NCBI GenBank assembly: GCA_938008925.1
Contig: CALLIQ010000374.1
Coordinates: 1-7,808, forward strand
Origin: an uncultured Acidimicrobiales bacterium
Lineage (GTDB): Bacteria > Actinomycetota > Acidimicrobiia > Acidimicrobiales > SZUA-35
Direction of reading: 5' to 3'
DNA length: 7,808 bases
Shown here in pieces: positions 1-6,739 of the stretch (within the stretch, counting starts at the first letter, position 1; every line of letters begins with the position of its first letter). Made by a program: the position numbers and the translations under genes. Under the pieces are notes generated by a model, which was not told where the DNA came from, searched no databases, and was given only the letters and a program-made list of their open reading frames with translations.

Positions 1-666
1 GCGGCGAAGAACCACGCGAACGGATCGAAGAACCCGCTGGCCCACATGCAAAAAGACGTCGGCTTCGACTTCTGCAACACCATCTCCGACAAGAACCCCG
101 TCGTCGCGGAACCCCTTCGCGTCACCGACTGCTCGCTCATCTCTGACGGGGCGGCCGCCATCGTCATCGCATCCGACGACGTCGCCAAAAACCACGAGAA
201 GGCCATCCGATTCCGCTCGACGGCTCACGTGCAGGACATCCTCCCGATGTCGCGCCGCAAGCTCACCGACTTCGAAGGTCCAGCACGAGCCTTCGCCTCG
301 GCGTTCGACCAGGCAGGCATCGCGGTGAACGACCTCGACTTCGCCGAGATCCACGACTGCTTCACGATCGCCGAACTGCTCGTCTACGAAGCGATGGGCC
401 TCGCTCCGAAGGGGTCGGGCGCGAGTGTTCTCGAAGACGGGACGGTCTATGCCGACGGTTCCCTGCCGATCAACCTGTCCGGCGGTTTGAAGTCCAAGGG
501 ACACCCCGTTGGGGCGACCGGTGTGTCGATGCACGTGATGTCCGCAATGCAACTCGCCGGCGAGGCGGGCGACATCCAAACGGCGAACGCCGACCTCGGC
601 TGCGTGTTCAACATGGGCGGGTCAGGCGTCGCCAACTACTGCTCGGTCCTCGAACGTCGCAACTGA
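1..666 (+). CDS. SCP-x-type thiolase (acetyl-CoA acetyltransferase family), 3' part
   Basis: This is the C-terminal 221 residues of a thiolase; the frame is open from base 1, so the start and the N-terminal domain with the nucleophilic Cys lie outside the window. Thiolases of this class cleave 3-ketoacyl-CoA (often branched or sterol side-chain derived) in the cytoplasm, releasing a shortened acyl-CoA. The first residues, KNHANGSKNPLAHMQKD, are typical of the family. HDCF (His codon at 352) replaces the NEAF of classical thiolases, as in SCP-x/SCP2 thiolases. SGGLKSKGHPVGATG carries the catalytic His (codon 502). The C-terminal FNMGGSG takes the place of the classical CxGGG loop, again like SCP-x. 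No fused SCP2 sterol-carrier domain follows, since the protein stops at ERRN. Family-level assignment is secure; the exact acyl-CoA substrate cannot be read. Its end overlaps the convergent membrane-protein gene. Confidence 0.93.
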   Translation, partial: AAKNHANGSKNPLAHMQKDVGFDFCNTISDKNPVVAEPLRVTDCSLISDGAAAIVIASDDVAKNHEKAIRFRSTAHVQDILPMSRRKLTDFEGPARAFASAFDQAGIAVNDLDFAEIHDCFTIAELLVYEAMGLAPKGSGASVLEDGTVYADGSLPINLSGGLKSKGHPVGATGVSMHVMSAMQLAGEAGDIQTANADLGCVFNMGGSGVANYCSVLERRN

Positions 667-1814
667 CGAGCGGCGAGCGTCGGCCCCGAACCGACCCGGA
701 GCATCCGCTCGAGCGGGCCCGATCGATATCGCGTCGACCACAGCATGGCCGCGACCGCGAACGACACGTACACCGCGATCGCATACGCCCACTCGACACC
801 GACACCCGTCTCGGACGTGTCGGGGACGATGTTGGTGACCCACGCCTGGAAGACGTAGAACGTCAGCGACGTCGAGCCCACCACGGTCAGCGGACGAACG
901 ATTGCGGCTGCTCGAGGGGCGACGAGCAGCGAGAACCCGAGGATGGCAGCGGAAGTACCGAGCGCGCTGATCGTCCACGCCGGCATGGCGGAGTGGCCCT
1001 GGGTGTCCAAGAGACGGCCCCACCGAAAGGCACCGTCGCCCACCTCGGCGCCGACGTCGACCTGAATCCCGAAAGCCGACGCCACACGATTGGAACCGAT
1101 CCACACACCGGCACCCACGACGGTCCCGATGCCGAGCAGCAGCGATGCGACCCGGTCGGACCGCAGATCGAGCCGGGCGAGCCACAGGCCGAATACGAAG
1201 AACGCACCGACGGGGAACAGTGGGTAGTAACCGTCGAACACGAGCGATTGCGCGCCTTCGCTGGAGGTGAACAGGCCGTCGAACTCGGTCAGCACCCTCG
1301 GCGCACCGACGACCTGATAGGTGACGGCACCGACCGCGGTGGTCACGGGGACGAGCGCCAAGAGCATGCTGGAGGGCAGCCGACGCAGGCCGATCGCCAG
1401 CATGAACAACATGGCGTAGGCCTGCAGCACGATGGCGAGACGATCGATGAATTCGGTCAAGACCAAGCCGAGCACCATCAGCATCGCGGCCCGGATCGCC
1501 AGATTCCGGGCAGGTGTGGCGCTTCGGTCGGCCATGAGCGTGACCCCGATGCCGCCGAGCAACATGAACAGCGGCATCGCTCGACCGCTCACGAGCTCGG
1601 CGGCGGTGAAGGCCAGTCCATCGCCTTGTCGCCAATTGACGAAGTGCACGATGACCATCAACGCCATCGCGATACCGCGGGCCATGTCGATGCCGGTGAT
1701 CCGCCCCGGCCGGCCAGCGTCGCCAGTCGTCTGAGCACGCCGGCCGGGAACCGATCCTGTCGAAGCGGGCGGGCGGTCGACGGCCCGCTCCGTCCATGTG
1801 ATCGCCGTGGCCAT
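636..1814 (-). CDS. DUF418/DUF1624-type polytopic membrane protein (YeiB-like, putative acyltransferase)
   Basis: A 392-residue inner-membrane protein. After an Arg/Pro-rich, probably cytoplasmic N-terminal tail (1-38) comes ITGIDMARGIAMALMVIVH, the family's opening motif (D43, R46, G47, H57) leading into the first membrane helix. About ten hydrophobic segments follow, including PLFPVGAFFVFGLWLAR (about 194-210), a signature seen in heparan-glucosaminide acetyltransferase-like and DUF418 proteins. The C-terminal RSGPLERMLR (about 364-373) resembles the end of the DUF418 domain. The precise function is unknown; related proteins are thought to transfer acyl groups across the membrane. ATG at 1812-1814 was kept because starting at Met44 would remove the conserved Asp43. 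No convincing Shine-Dalgarno precedes it, so initiation may be leaderless. It converges on the thiolase with a 31-bp overlap and diverges from the SDR operon. A role in the neighbouring catabolism is not evident. Confidence 0.82.
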   Translation of the reverse strand: MATAITWTERAVDRPPASTGSVPGRRAQTTGDAGRPGRITGIDMARGIAMALMVIVHFVNWRQGDGLAFTAAELVSGRAMPLFMLLGGIGVTLMADRSATPARNLAIRAAMLMVLGLVLTEFIDRLAIVLQAYAMLFMLAIGLRRLPSSMLLALVPVTTAVGAVTYQVVGAPRVLTEFDGLFTSSEGAQSLVFDGYYPLFPVGAFFVFGLWLARLDLRSDRVASLLLGIGTVVGAGVWIGSNRVASAFGIQVDVGAEVGDGAFRWGRLLDTQGHSAMPAWTISALGTSAAILGFSLLVAPRAAAIVRPLTVVGSTSLTFYVFQAWVTNIVPDTSETGVGVEWAYAIAVYVSFAVAAMLWSTRYRSGPLERMLRVGSGPTLAARQLRRSRTEQ

Positions 1815-1940
1815 GAAGCGAACCGTAGGAATCTCGAGGTAAGGGCTCGGTAAGCGAGCGCCGACGAACGCCCATCACGTCCATTCGCCGCCAGGCCGTC
1901 GCGTCACTAGTCTCGCCTCTTGCCAACCGGGGGATCCGCC
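1815..1940. promoter_or_regulatory. Divergent intergenic region with putative promoters
   Basis: This 126-bp gap separates the membrane-protein gene (leftward) from the SDR-SDR-monooxygenase unit (rightward) and must hold the promoters of both if neither is read from further away. On the + strand, TAGTCT at 1908-1913 fits a loose -10 (TANNNT) and would start transcription near 1920; no good -35 is visible. On the - strand, TACGGT ends 7 nt before the ATG at 1814, which would place the transcription start at or next to the start codon. An inverted repeat GCTCG-GTAAG-CGAGC lies at 1845-1859. All of these are weak matches in GC-rich DNA. Confidence 0.3.
1929..1934 (+). promoter_or_regulatory. 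Ribosome binding site that decides the SDR 1 start
   Basis: GGGGGA sits 6 nt before the ATG at 1941. It supports that ATG over the in-frame TTG at 1920, which would add seven residues (MPTGGSA) with no family match. Confidence 0.6.
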
Positions 1941-2864
1941 ATGTCAGACAACGCCGTGCCGGAGCGATCCGGCCAAGGGGATTCGCGGCGCCTGCTCGAC
2001 CGGACCGCGGTCATCACCGGCGGGTCGGCGGGCATCGGCGCAGCGACGGTTCGGATGTTCCTGGCCGAGGGAGCCAGGGTGGTGATCGGCGATCTCAACG
2101 CACAAGCCGGAGAGGAGCTCGTCGCCGAACTCGACGACGTCGGCTACGCCGGGCGGGTTCGCTTTCAACCGGTCGACGTGTCCGACGAGCCCCAGGTCGC
2201 CGAGCTGATGAGTGTCGCAGAGACCGAGTTCGGCCCCATCGACGTGGTGTTCAACAACGCCGGAATCGGCGGCGCCATCGGATCGGTCCTGGAACTCGAC
2301 GTCGAGCACTGGGATCAGACCTTCGCCGTGATGGCCCGGGGCGTCTTCCTCGGCATCAAACACGGTGGCCGATCGATGCGAGCCTCCGGCAAGGGTGGGT
2401 CGATCATCAACACCGCATCCATCGCCGCCCTCAGCGGCAAGGGGGGCCCGCTCGCCTACTCGGCGACGAAGGCGGCTGTCGCCAACATCACGATGAACGC
2501 CGCCGTCGAGCTCGCTCATCTCGACATTCGGGTGAACGCGGTGTGTCCCGGGATCATCTTCACCGACTTGATGCATCGAGGCCACGAGGCCGAGGCGGAA
2601 GCCGTGATCGAACAGATCCAACCGTTGCCGATGCGAGGCCAGCCTGAACACATCGCGTCGATGGTGCGGTTCTTGGCAAGCGACGAGAGCGCGTTCGTCA
2701 CCGGAACCACCCAGGTCGTCGACGGTGGCTACCTCGCCCAGGGTTCGCTCGGTGTTCATCCGCTGCCCGGTGTGTCCAACCAACCCTCCTACACGGGCAT
2801 GAACTACGGGACGACCGGACGAGGCACAGAGATCCGGTTCCTCGAGCCGAGAGACGACTCGTGA
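1941..2864 (+). CDS. Short-chain dehydrogenase/reductase (SDR 1), Met in place of the tetrad Asn
   Basis: A 307-residue classical SDR, likely an NAD-dependent cytoplasmic alcohol dehydrogenase or ketone reductase. Cofactor motif TGGSAGIG is at 26-33, Asp51 at the end of strand beta-2 favours NAD(H) over NADP(H), NNAG is at 105-108, catalytic Ser160 and Y173xxxK177 are present, and the CPG loop is followed by VDGG ending at 263. Two features are odd. The position of the catalytic-tetrad Asn (normally in a VNxxG context) reads VMARG, with Met131 at bases 2331-2333. A 44-residue tail, rich in Gly, Pro and Tyr, extends past DGG, where SDR 2 has only four residues. It is the first gene of the operon, and its TGA overlaps the GTG of the next gene. 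The family is certain; the substrate is unknown. Other SDR subfamilies also lack this Asn, so activity is not excluded. Confidence 0.93.
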   Translation: MSDNAVPERSGQGDSRRLLDRTAVITGGSAGIGAATVRMFLAEGARVVIGDLNAQAGEELVAELDDVGYAGRVRFQPVDVSDEPQVAELMSVAETEFGPIDVVFNNAGIGGAIGSVLELDVEHWDQTFAVMARGVFLGIKHGGRSMRASGKGGSIINTASIAALSGKGGPLAYSATKAAVANITMNAAVELAHLDIRVNAVCPGIIFTDLMHRGHEAEAEAVIEQIQPLPMRGQPEHIASMVRFLASDESAFVTGTTQVVDGGYLAQGSLGVHPLPGVSNQPSYTGMNYGTTGRGTEIRFLEPRDDS

Positions 2865-3679
2865 CCGTCACCGCCGAACCGAACGGCCTGACGCCGCTTC
2901 GACGCCTCGCGTCGCAGGTCGTGATCGTCACCGGCGCGGCGAAGGGCATCGGGGCCGCGATCGCTGACCGATGCGCCGCGGAGGGGGCGGCGGTCGTCCT
3001 CGTCGATCGGGATCCCGATGCCCTCGCTCCCCTGGCTGACGCCATTGCGCAGCGCCACGGTTCGTCAGCAACGTCGATGGTGGTCGGCGACATCGCCGAC
3101 GAAACCACGATCGAGCGCATGGTCGCTACCGCGCTCGAGGATCACGGACGATTGGACGGGCTCGTCAACAACGCCGGCATCTTCGGCGCCTTCGAACGCT
3201 TCGAGTCGAACGGCATCGACGCATTCGACGACATCGTCGCCATCAACCTCCGAGCCGCTTGGCTCGCGATGCAACGGGCGAAGCCAGCCATGCTGGCAAG
3301 CGAAGGCGGGGGTTCGATCGTCAACATGGCGTCGATGGCCGCCATGCGGGCGAACCGAGGGCTGTCGCTCTACGGCATGACCAAGGCTGCGATCGCGAAC
3401 CTCACCATCAACGCCGCGACCGAATACGCGAAACACGACATTCGAGTCAACGCGATCTGCCCGGGCCCCGTCGACACCGACATGCTCGGCATCGTCGAGG
3501 AGTTCATCGACGAACGCCACAGCGACCGAGCGAGGACCCAAATCGCCAACAGCGTGCCGCTCGGCCGCTACGGCCGACCGGAGGAGATCGCCAGCGTCGC
3601 TGCGTTCCTGCTGAGCCGAGACGCTGGATTCGTGACCGGCGCACGAATTCCCGTCGACGGCGGACAGTCACTCGAATGA
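2861..3679 (+). CDS. Short-chain dehydrogenase/reductase (SDR 2), complete catalytic tetrad
   Basis: A 272-residue classical SDR with every expected element: TGAAKGIG at 24-31, Asp49 indicating NAD(H) preference, NNAG at 103-106, and the tetrad Asn129, Ser158, Tyr171, Lys175, then ICPGPVDTDM and VDGG ending at 268 with a four-residue tail. It probably oxidises a secondary alcohol to a ketone or performs the reverse reaction. The GTG start at 2861 overlaps the stop of SDR 1 as GTGA; no in-frame ATG lies between it and the Rossmann motif, so the GTG is well supported and translation is probably coupled. Its own stop overlaps the ATG of the monooxygenase (ATGA). The stretch after CPG (EEFIDERHSDRARTQIANSV) makes the substrate loop about seven residues longer than in SDR 1, which suggests different substrates. 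Substrate identity cannot be read from sequence. Confidence 0.94.
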   Translation: MTVTAEPNGLTPLRRLASQVVIVTGAAKGIGAAIADRCAAEGAAVVLVDRDPDALAPLADAIAQRHGSSATSMVVGDIADETTIERMVATALEDHGRLDGLVNNAGIFGAFERFESNGIDAFDDIVAINLRAAWLAMQRAKPAMLASEGGGSIVNMASMAAMRANRGLSLYGMTKAAIANLTINAATEYAKHDIRVNAICPGPVDTDMLGIVEEFIDERHSDRARTQIANSVPLGRYGRPEEIASVAAFLLSRDAGFVTGARIPVDGGQSLE

Positions 3680-5145
3680 CCAACGACCACGCACACCATC
3701 ACTACGACGTCGTCGTCCTCGGGGCCGGACTGTCGGGCGTCTGTGCCGCGATCAAGCTGAAGGAGGCCGGCATCGAGAACGTGCGGGTCTTCGAGAAGGC
3801 TGGCGAAGTCGGCGGCACCTGGCGAGACAATCGCTATCCGGGTGTCGCCTGTGACGTGCCCTCACACCTGTACTCCTACTCCTTCGCCCCGAACCCAGAC
3901 TGGTCGAGGTGGTACGCACCCGGGCCGGAGATCTGGGACTACGTCCGTCGATGCGCAACCGAGTTCGGCGTTCGCGACCGGATCACGTTCAACACCACCA
4001 TCGATGCCGCCGAGTGGGAGTCGGGCCGCTGGGAGCTCCGCGACTCAAACGGCGTGAGGTTCACGTCGTCGGCGATCATCTCCGCCCTCGGCGGACTCCA
4101 CACGCCGAACGTTCCCGACCTTCCTGGGCGCGAGGCGTTCGAAGGAGTGTGCTTCCACACCACGAACTGGCCAGACGATCTGGATCTCGACGGAGCGCGG
4201 GTCGCCGTCGTCGGCACCGGCGCCACGGCGGTGCAGATCGTGCCCGAGATCGCCGACGTCGCGTCAGAGCTGATCGTGTTCCAGCGCAGCCCCGTATGGG
4301 TCGGCGCCAAGCGCGAGGACGAATACTCCGAAGAGGAGCGCGACGAGTTTCGACGGAACCCGGAGGCGATGCGAGCGCTGCGCCAGGAGCTCTGGGAAGC
4401 CTGGGAGTACGCAAGCGTCGAGTTGCATCGCGAAGGCACCGACCTGAACAAGATGGCCGAGCGCCGCTCGCGAGAGATGATCGAGCGAAGCGTGGCCGAC
4501 CCCGATGTGGCCAAGGCATTGACGCCCGACCACAACTTCGCCTGCAAACGACCCACGATCTCGAACCGGTACTACGCCACCTTCGACGAACCGAACGTGG
4601 TGCTCGTCAGCGGTGGGGTCGACGCACTCACCACGAGCGGCGTCGTCGCCGGGGGCCACGAGTACGACGTCGACGTCGTCGTGCTCGCCACGGGCTTCAA
4701 ACCCTTCAACGTCACGAACGAGATCGAGCTGACAGGGATCGACGGCCGCCGCCTCGCCGACGCATGGGCGCACGAGGTCACCTCCTACAAGTCGGTCATG
4801 GTCGCCGGCTTCCCGAACCTGTTCTTCTTGATGGGCCCGAACGGGACCGGCTTGCAGTCGGCCCTCCAAACGGTCGAGCCGGCAGCCGATTTCGCCGTCG
4901 AGACGATCGGGCGGCTGCGCGACGACGGAATCGCCGCCATCAGCCCCACGCAGGAGGCCGTCGATGCGTTCACCCGTGACGTTCGCGGCCGATTCGAGAA
5001 CACGACGCACAGCAAGGGATGCACGTCGTGGTGGTCGGAGGGCACCGGACACAATCACAGCATCTGGCCCGGCGACAGCACCGAGTTCCGTCAGTTGTTC
5101 GTCGACATCGACCCCAGCGACTTCGAGGTCGAGACGTCGCCGTAG
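3676..5145 (+). CDS. Type I Baeyer-Villiger monooxygenase (FAD/NADPH flavoprotein)
   Basis: A 489-residue flavoprotein that should use NADPH and O2 to insert oxygen next to a ketone, giving an ester or lactone. Both family fingerprints are intact: GGTWRDNRYPGVACD (46-60) and FEGVCFHTTNWP (155-166, with F155, G157, H161, W165, P166). The FAD Rossmann motif is GAGLSG (16-21), the NADPH motif GTGATA (180-185), and ATGF is at 338-341. CKRP with Arg292 appears to align with the conserved active-site Arg of phenylacetone and cyclohexanone monooxygenases. At 489 residues it is shorter than those roughly 540-residue enzymes. ATG at 3676 overlaps the SDR 2 stop (ATGA) and sits just before the Rossmann strand, so it is chosen over the distant in-frame ATG at 3259. 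The N-terminus contains a natural His cluster (H5, H7-H9). Being last in the operon suggests it consumes a ketone made by the SDRs. Confidence 0.93.
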   Translation: MTNDHAHHHYDVVVLGAGLSGVCAAIKLKEAGIENVRVFEKAGEVGGTWRDNRYPGVACDVPSHLYSYSFAPNPDWSRWYAPGPEIWDYVRRCATEFGVRDRITFNTTIDAAEWESGRWELRDSNGVRFTSSAIISALGGLHTPNVPDLPGREAFEGVCFHTTNWPDDLDLDGARVAVVGTGATAVQIVPEIADVASELIVFQRSPVWVGAKREDEYSEEERDEFRRNPEAMRALRQELWEAWEYASVELHREGTDLNKMAERRSREMIERSVADPDVAKALTPDHNFACKRPTISNRYYATFDEPNVVLVSGGVDALTTSGVVAGGHEYDVDVVVLATGFKPFNVTNEIELTGIDGRRLADAWAHEVTSYKSVMVAGFPNLFFLMGPNGTGLQSALQTVEPAADFAVETIGRLRDDGIAAISPTQEAVDAFTRDVRGRFENTTHSKGCTSWWSEGTGHNHSIWPGDSTEFRQLFVDIDPSDFEVETSP

Positions 5146-5158
5146 CGGGCCCGACGCC

Positions 5159-6544
5159 TCAGTCCATGGCGTCGACGTATTCCTGCAACCGCATCGCAGC
5201 CGGCATCGCAAACTCGGCGATCGTTGCCATCACCTCGAGCTTGTCCGGCTCGACGATCTCCGGGTACGACGATCCGCTCAAGCCGTAGAGGCGAGACCGG
5301 CTGAGCCACTCGGCCAGTTCGGGGTCTTGTTGCCAGCGGGCGGAGTTCTTCATGTGGGCGAGCGTGACCCGCGCCCAATCGAGGTGGTCGTCGGGGTGTG
5401 GAATCACGGTGGCGAGCCCGTTCTTGGTCTCGTCGTCGTCGTGGGTGGCCTCGATGTGCGCGATGAACGCGGCACTGAAGACCTGCTGGCAGGTACGGAC
5501 CGATTGCAGAGTGATCTTGGCGCCGTCGAAGATGGGGACGGCGGGACGTTGGGCCAGACCGTCGGCCGTGCAGTCGATGTGGATCGTGCCGGGCGACGTC
5601 GCGATCGAGCCGTCGTCGAGCGTGATCTGATCAGTCGTGATGGAGTGCACGTGGCCGAGACGGACGACGTTGGTCACCGTTCGAAGTGCCTCGATCTCGA
5701 GCTCTGACACGGTGGCGCAGCGATACATCGTCGGCGTGACGTCTGGATCGATGCGCAACAGCACGCCGGCCTCGTCGAAGCGCTCGAACATGTCCTCCAT
5801 GCTCTGGGATTCGGCGATCGCCTTGAGCGTGGCTGCCTGCGAGCCCATCGCGTCGTGGAAGAACTCGAACATCGGCTGCAAGCGATTGCGGTTGATGCAC
5901 CACTGGTCTCTCGGCCGAATCCACGTGATGTCGTCCGCCGGGACGCCGTTCTCCAGCATGAACAGCACCGCGTCCATGCCGGTCTTGCCGCCGCCGACCA
6001 CGACGGCACCGTCACCCGGCAACATCCCCGGTTCGCCGAGTCGGTTCGGGGGAATACAGGTGACACCGTCGGCGACGTCATAGAGCGGTGGACGGACCGA
6101 GGGGACCACCACGTTCATGTAGGTGGCATCGACCACCTTCCCAGCCATCAGTGCCGTTCGCTCGCCGGTCACGAGCGACCGAAACGTGCCGTCGCCCTCG
6201 TAGTCGCTCAGCGGGAAGTACTGCACTCGACCGGTGGCCATGAAGTCTTGTCGGAGTACCTGGTCGAAGTAGCCGACCACCTCCGAACCGGACGCCAGCT
6301 CGCTGAGGCCTTGGTTCCATCCGTAGCGATCGATCGACTCGGTGCCGAGGACTCGAGAGTTCACGCCATAGAACGACGAAGGCTGGTGCAGACGGACGTG
6401 CGGGTATGCGTCGTTCCAGTGACCGCCAGGACGGGGGCGACGATCGACGAGCGCGATCGTCGCATCGGTTTCGGTGAGGATCACATCGGCGAAGGCCATA
6501 CCCATGGCCCCAGCGCCGATCACCAGATAATCGACGTCCACCAT
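5159..6544 (-). CDS. FAD/NAD(P)-binding oxidoreductase, FMO-like, substrate unknown
   Basis: A 461-residue two-dinucleotide-binding-domain flavoprotein. The N-terminus YLVIGAGAMG gives the FAD Rossmann motif (G10, G12, G15), with Asp34 at the ribose-binding position. PGGHW (39-43) resembles the GGxW of monooxygenases. A second nucleotide motif VVVGGGKTG is centred on 184-189, and IHIDCTADGL resembles the late ATG-type motif. The Baeyer-Villiger fingerprint FxGxxxHxxxW is absent, so this is not a second such enzyme; I cannot tell a hydroxylase from an NAD(P)H dehydrogenase. The ATG at 6544 is preceded by GAGGTG at a suitable distance. It converges on the monooxygenase with a 13-bp gap holding only a small CGGGCCCG palindrome, and diverges from the VOC gene. 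No signal peptide is visible, so it should be cytoplasmic. Confidence 0.85.
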   Translation of the reverse strand: MVDVDYLVIGAGAMGMAFADVILTETDATIALVDRRPRPGGHWNDAYPHVRLHQPSSFYGVNSRVLGTESIDRYGWNQGLSELASGSEVVGYFDQVLRQDFMATGRVQYFPLSDYEGDGTFRSLVTGERTALMAGKVVDATYMNVVVPSVRPPLYDVADGVTCIPPNRLGEPGMLPGDGAVVVGGGKTGMDAVLFMLENGVPADDITWIRPRDQWCINRNRLQPMFEFFHDAMGSQAATLKAIAESQSMEDMFERFDEAGVLLRIDPDVTPTMYRCATVSELEIEALRTVTNVVRLGHVHSITTDQITLDDGSIATSPGTIHIDCTADGLAQRPAVPIFDGAKITLQSVRTCQQVFSAAFIAHIEATHDDDETKNGLATVIPHPDDHLDWARVTLAHMKNSARWQQDPELAEWLSRSRLYGLSGSSYPEIVEPDKLEVMATIAEFAMPAAMRLQEYVDAMD

Positions 6545-6739
6545 GGCTCCACCTCGATCTCAGATCCGCTCGGCCGGTCGCCGAGCAACGGGTAGTGAAT
6601 CAGGTGGCGGCCAGGCGAGCGAACTCGCTCGTTGGCGCTGACGGTCGAGCCGATGCAGGCTGGTGATCTCAGCCGTCGGCGGACACGCATTCTCTCCCCC
6701 GACGATGAACGACCACCCACGAGCGAGCGGAGACCTCAC
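6545..6739. promoter_or_regulatory. Divergent intergenic region with several inverted repeats
   Basis: This 195-bp region lies between the leftward flavoprotein and the rightward VOC gene. It contains GATCT-C-AGATC (6556-6566, an 11-bp palindrome with a one-base centre, starting 11 bases before the flavoprotein start codon), GCTCGG-N7-CCGAGC (6568-6586) and CGAGCG-AACT-CGCTCG (6616-6631). These could be operators or transcript hairpins. No convincing -35/-10 pair stands out on either strand, and no small gene is supported. Confidence 0.35.
6729..6733 (+). promoter_or_regulatory. Ribosome binding site that decides the VOC gene start
   Basis: GGAGA sits 6 nt before the ATG at 6740. It favours that start over the in-frame TTG at 6632 and ATG at 6653, whose extra residues are Arg-rich and match nothing in the fold. 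Confidence 0.55.

Noticed and set aside
993..1853. 286-residue open frame on the plus strand
   Set aside because: Composition of His/Glu/Gln/Arg-rich low complexity, antisense to the membrane-protein gene; typical of GC-rich antisense frames.
622..1926. 434-residue open frame on the minus strand
   Set aside because: Arg/His-rich translation without any fold; it is the off-frame shadow of the membrane-protein gene, which shows clear helices and family motifs.
1944..2783. 279-residue antisense frame over SDR 1
   Set aside because: No recognisable motif; fully covered by a convincing SDR on the other strand.
3259..3675. Longer N-terminus for the monooxygenase from the in-frame ATG at 3259
   Set aside because: The added 139 residues are Arg-rich and lie over SDR 2 in another frame; the ATG at 3676 gives a normal enzyme start and an ATGA coupling.
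3682..3702. His cluster near the monooxygenase N-terminus as an engineered tag or metal site
   Set aside because: Only four His in H-A-H-H-H with mixed native codons; it looks like natural sequence and no metal-binding context is visible.
3909..4979. 356-residue Arg-rich plus-strand frame inside the monooxygenase gene
   Set aside because: Alternate-frame shadow with extreme Arg content and no motif.
5146..5158. CGGGCCCG palindrome in the 13-bp gap as a terminator
   Set aside because: An 8-bp perfect palindrome has no room for a loop and no U-tract follows.
4264..5211. 315-residue antisense frame over the monooxygenase
   Set aside because: No family resemblance; the sense strand carries both complete monooxygenase fingerprints.
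5855..6595. 246-residue plus-strand frame antisense to the flavoprotein
   Set aside because: Low-complexity His/Arg/Asp translation; the minus strand encodes a coherent two-Rossmann-domain protein with a good ribosome binding site.
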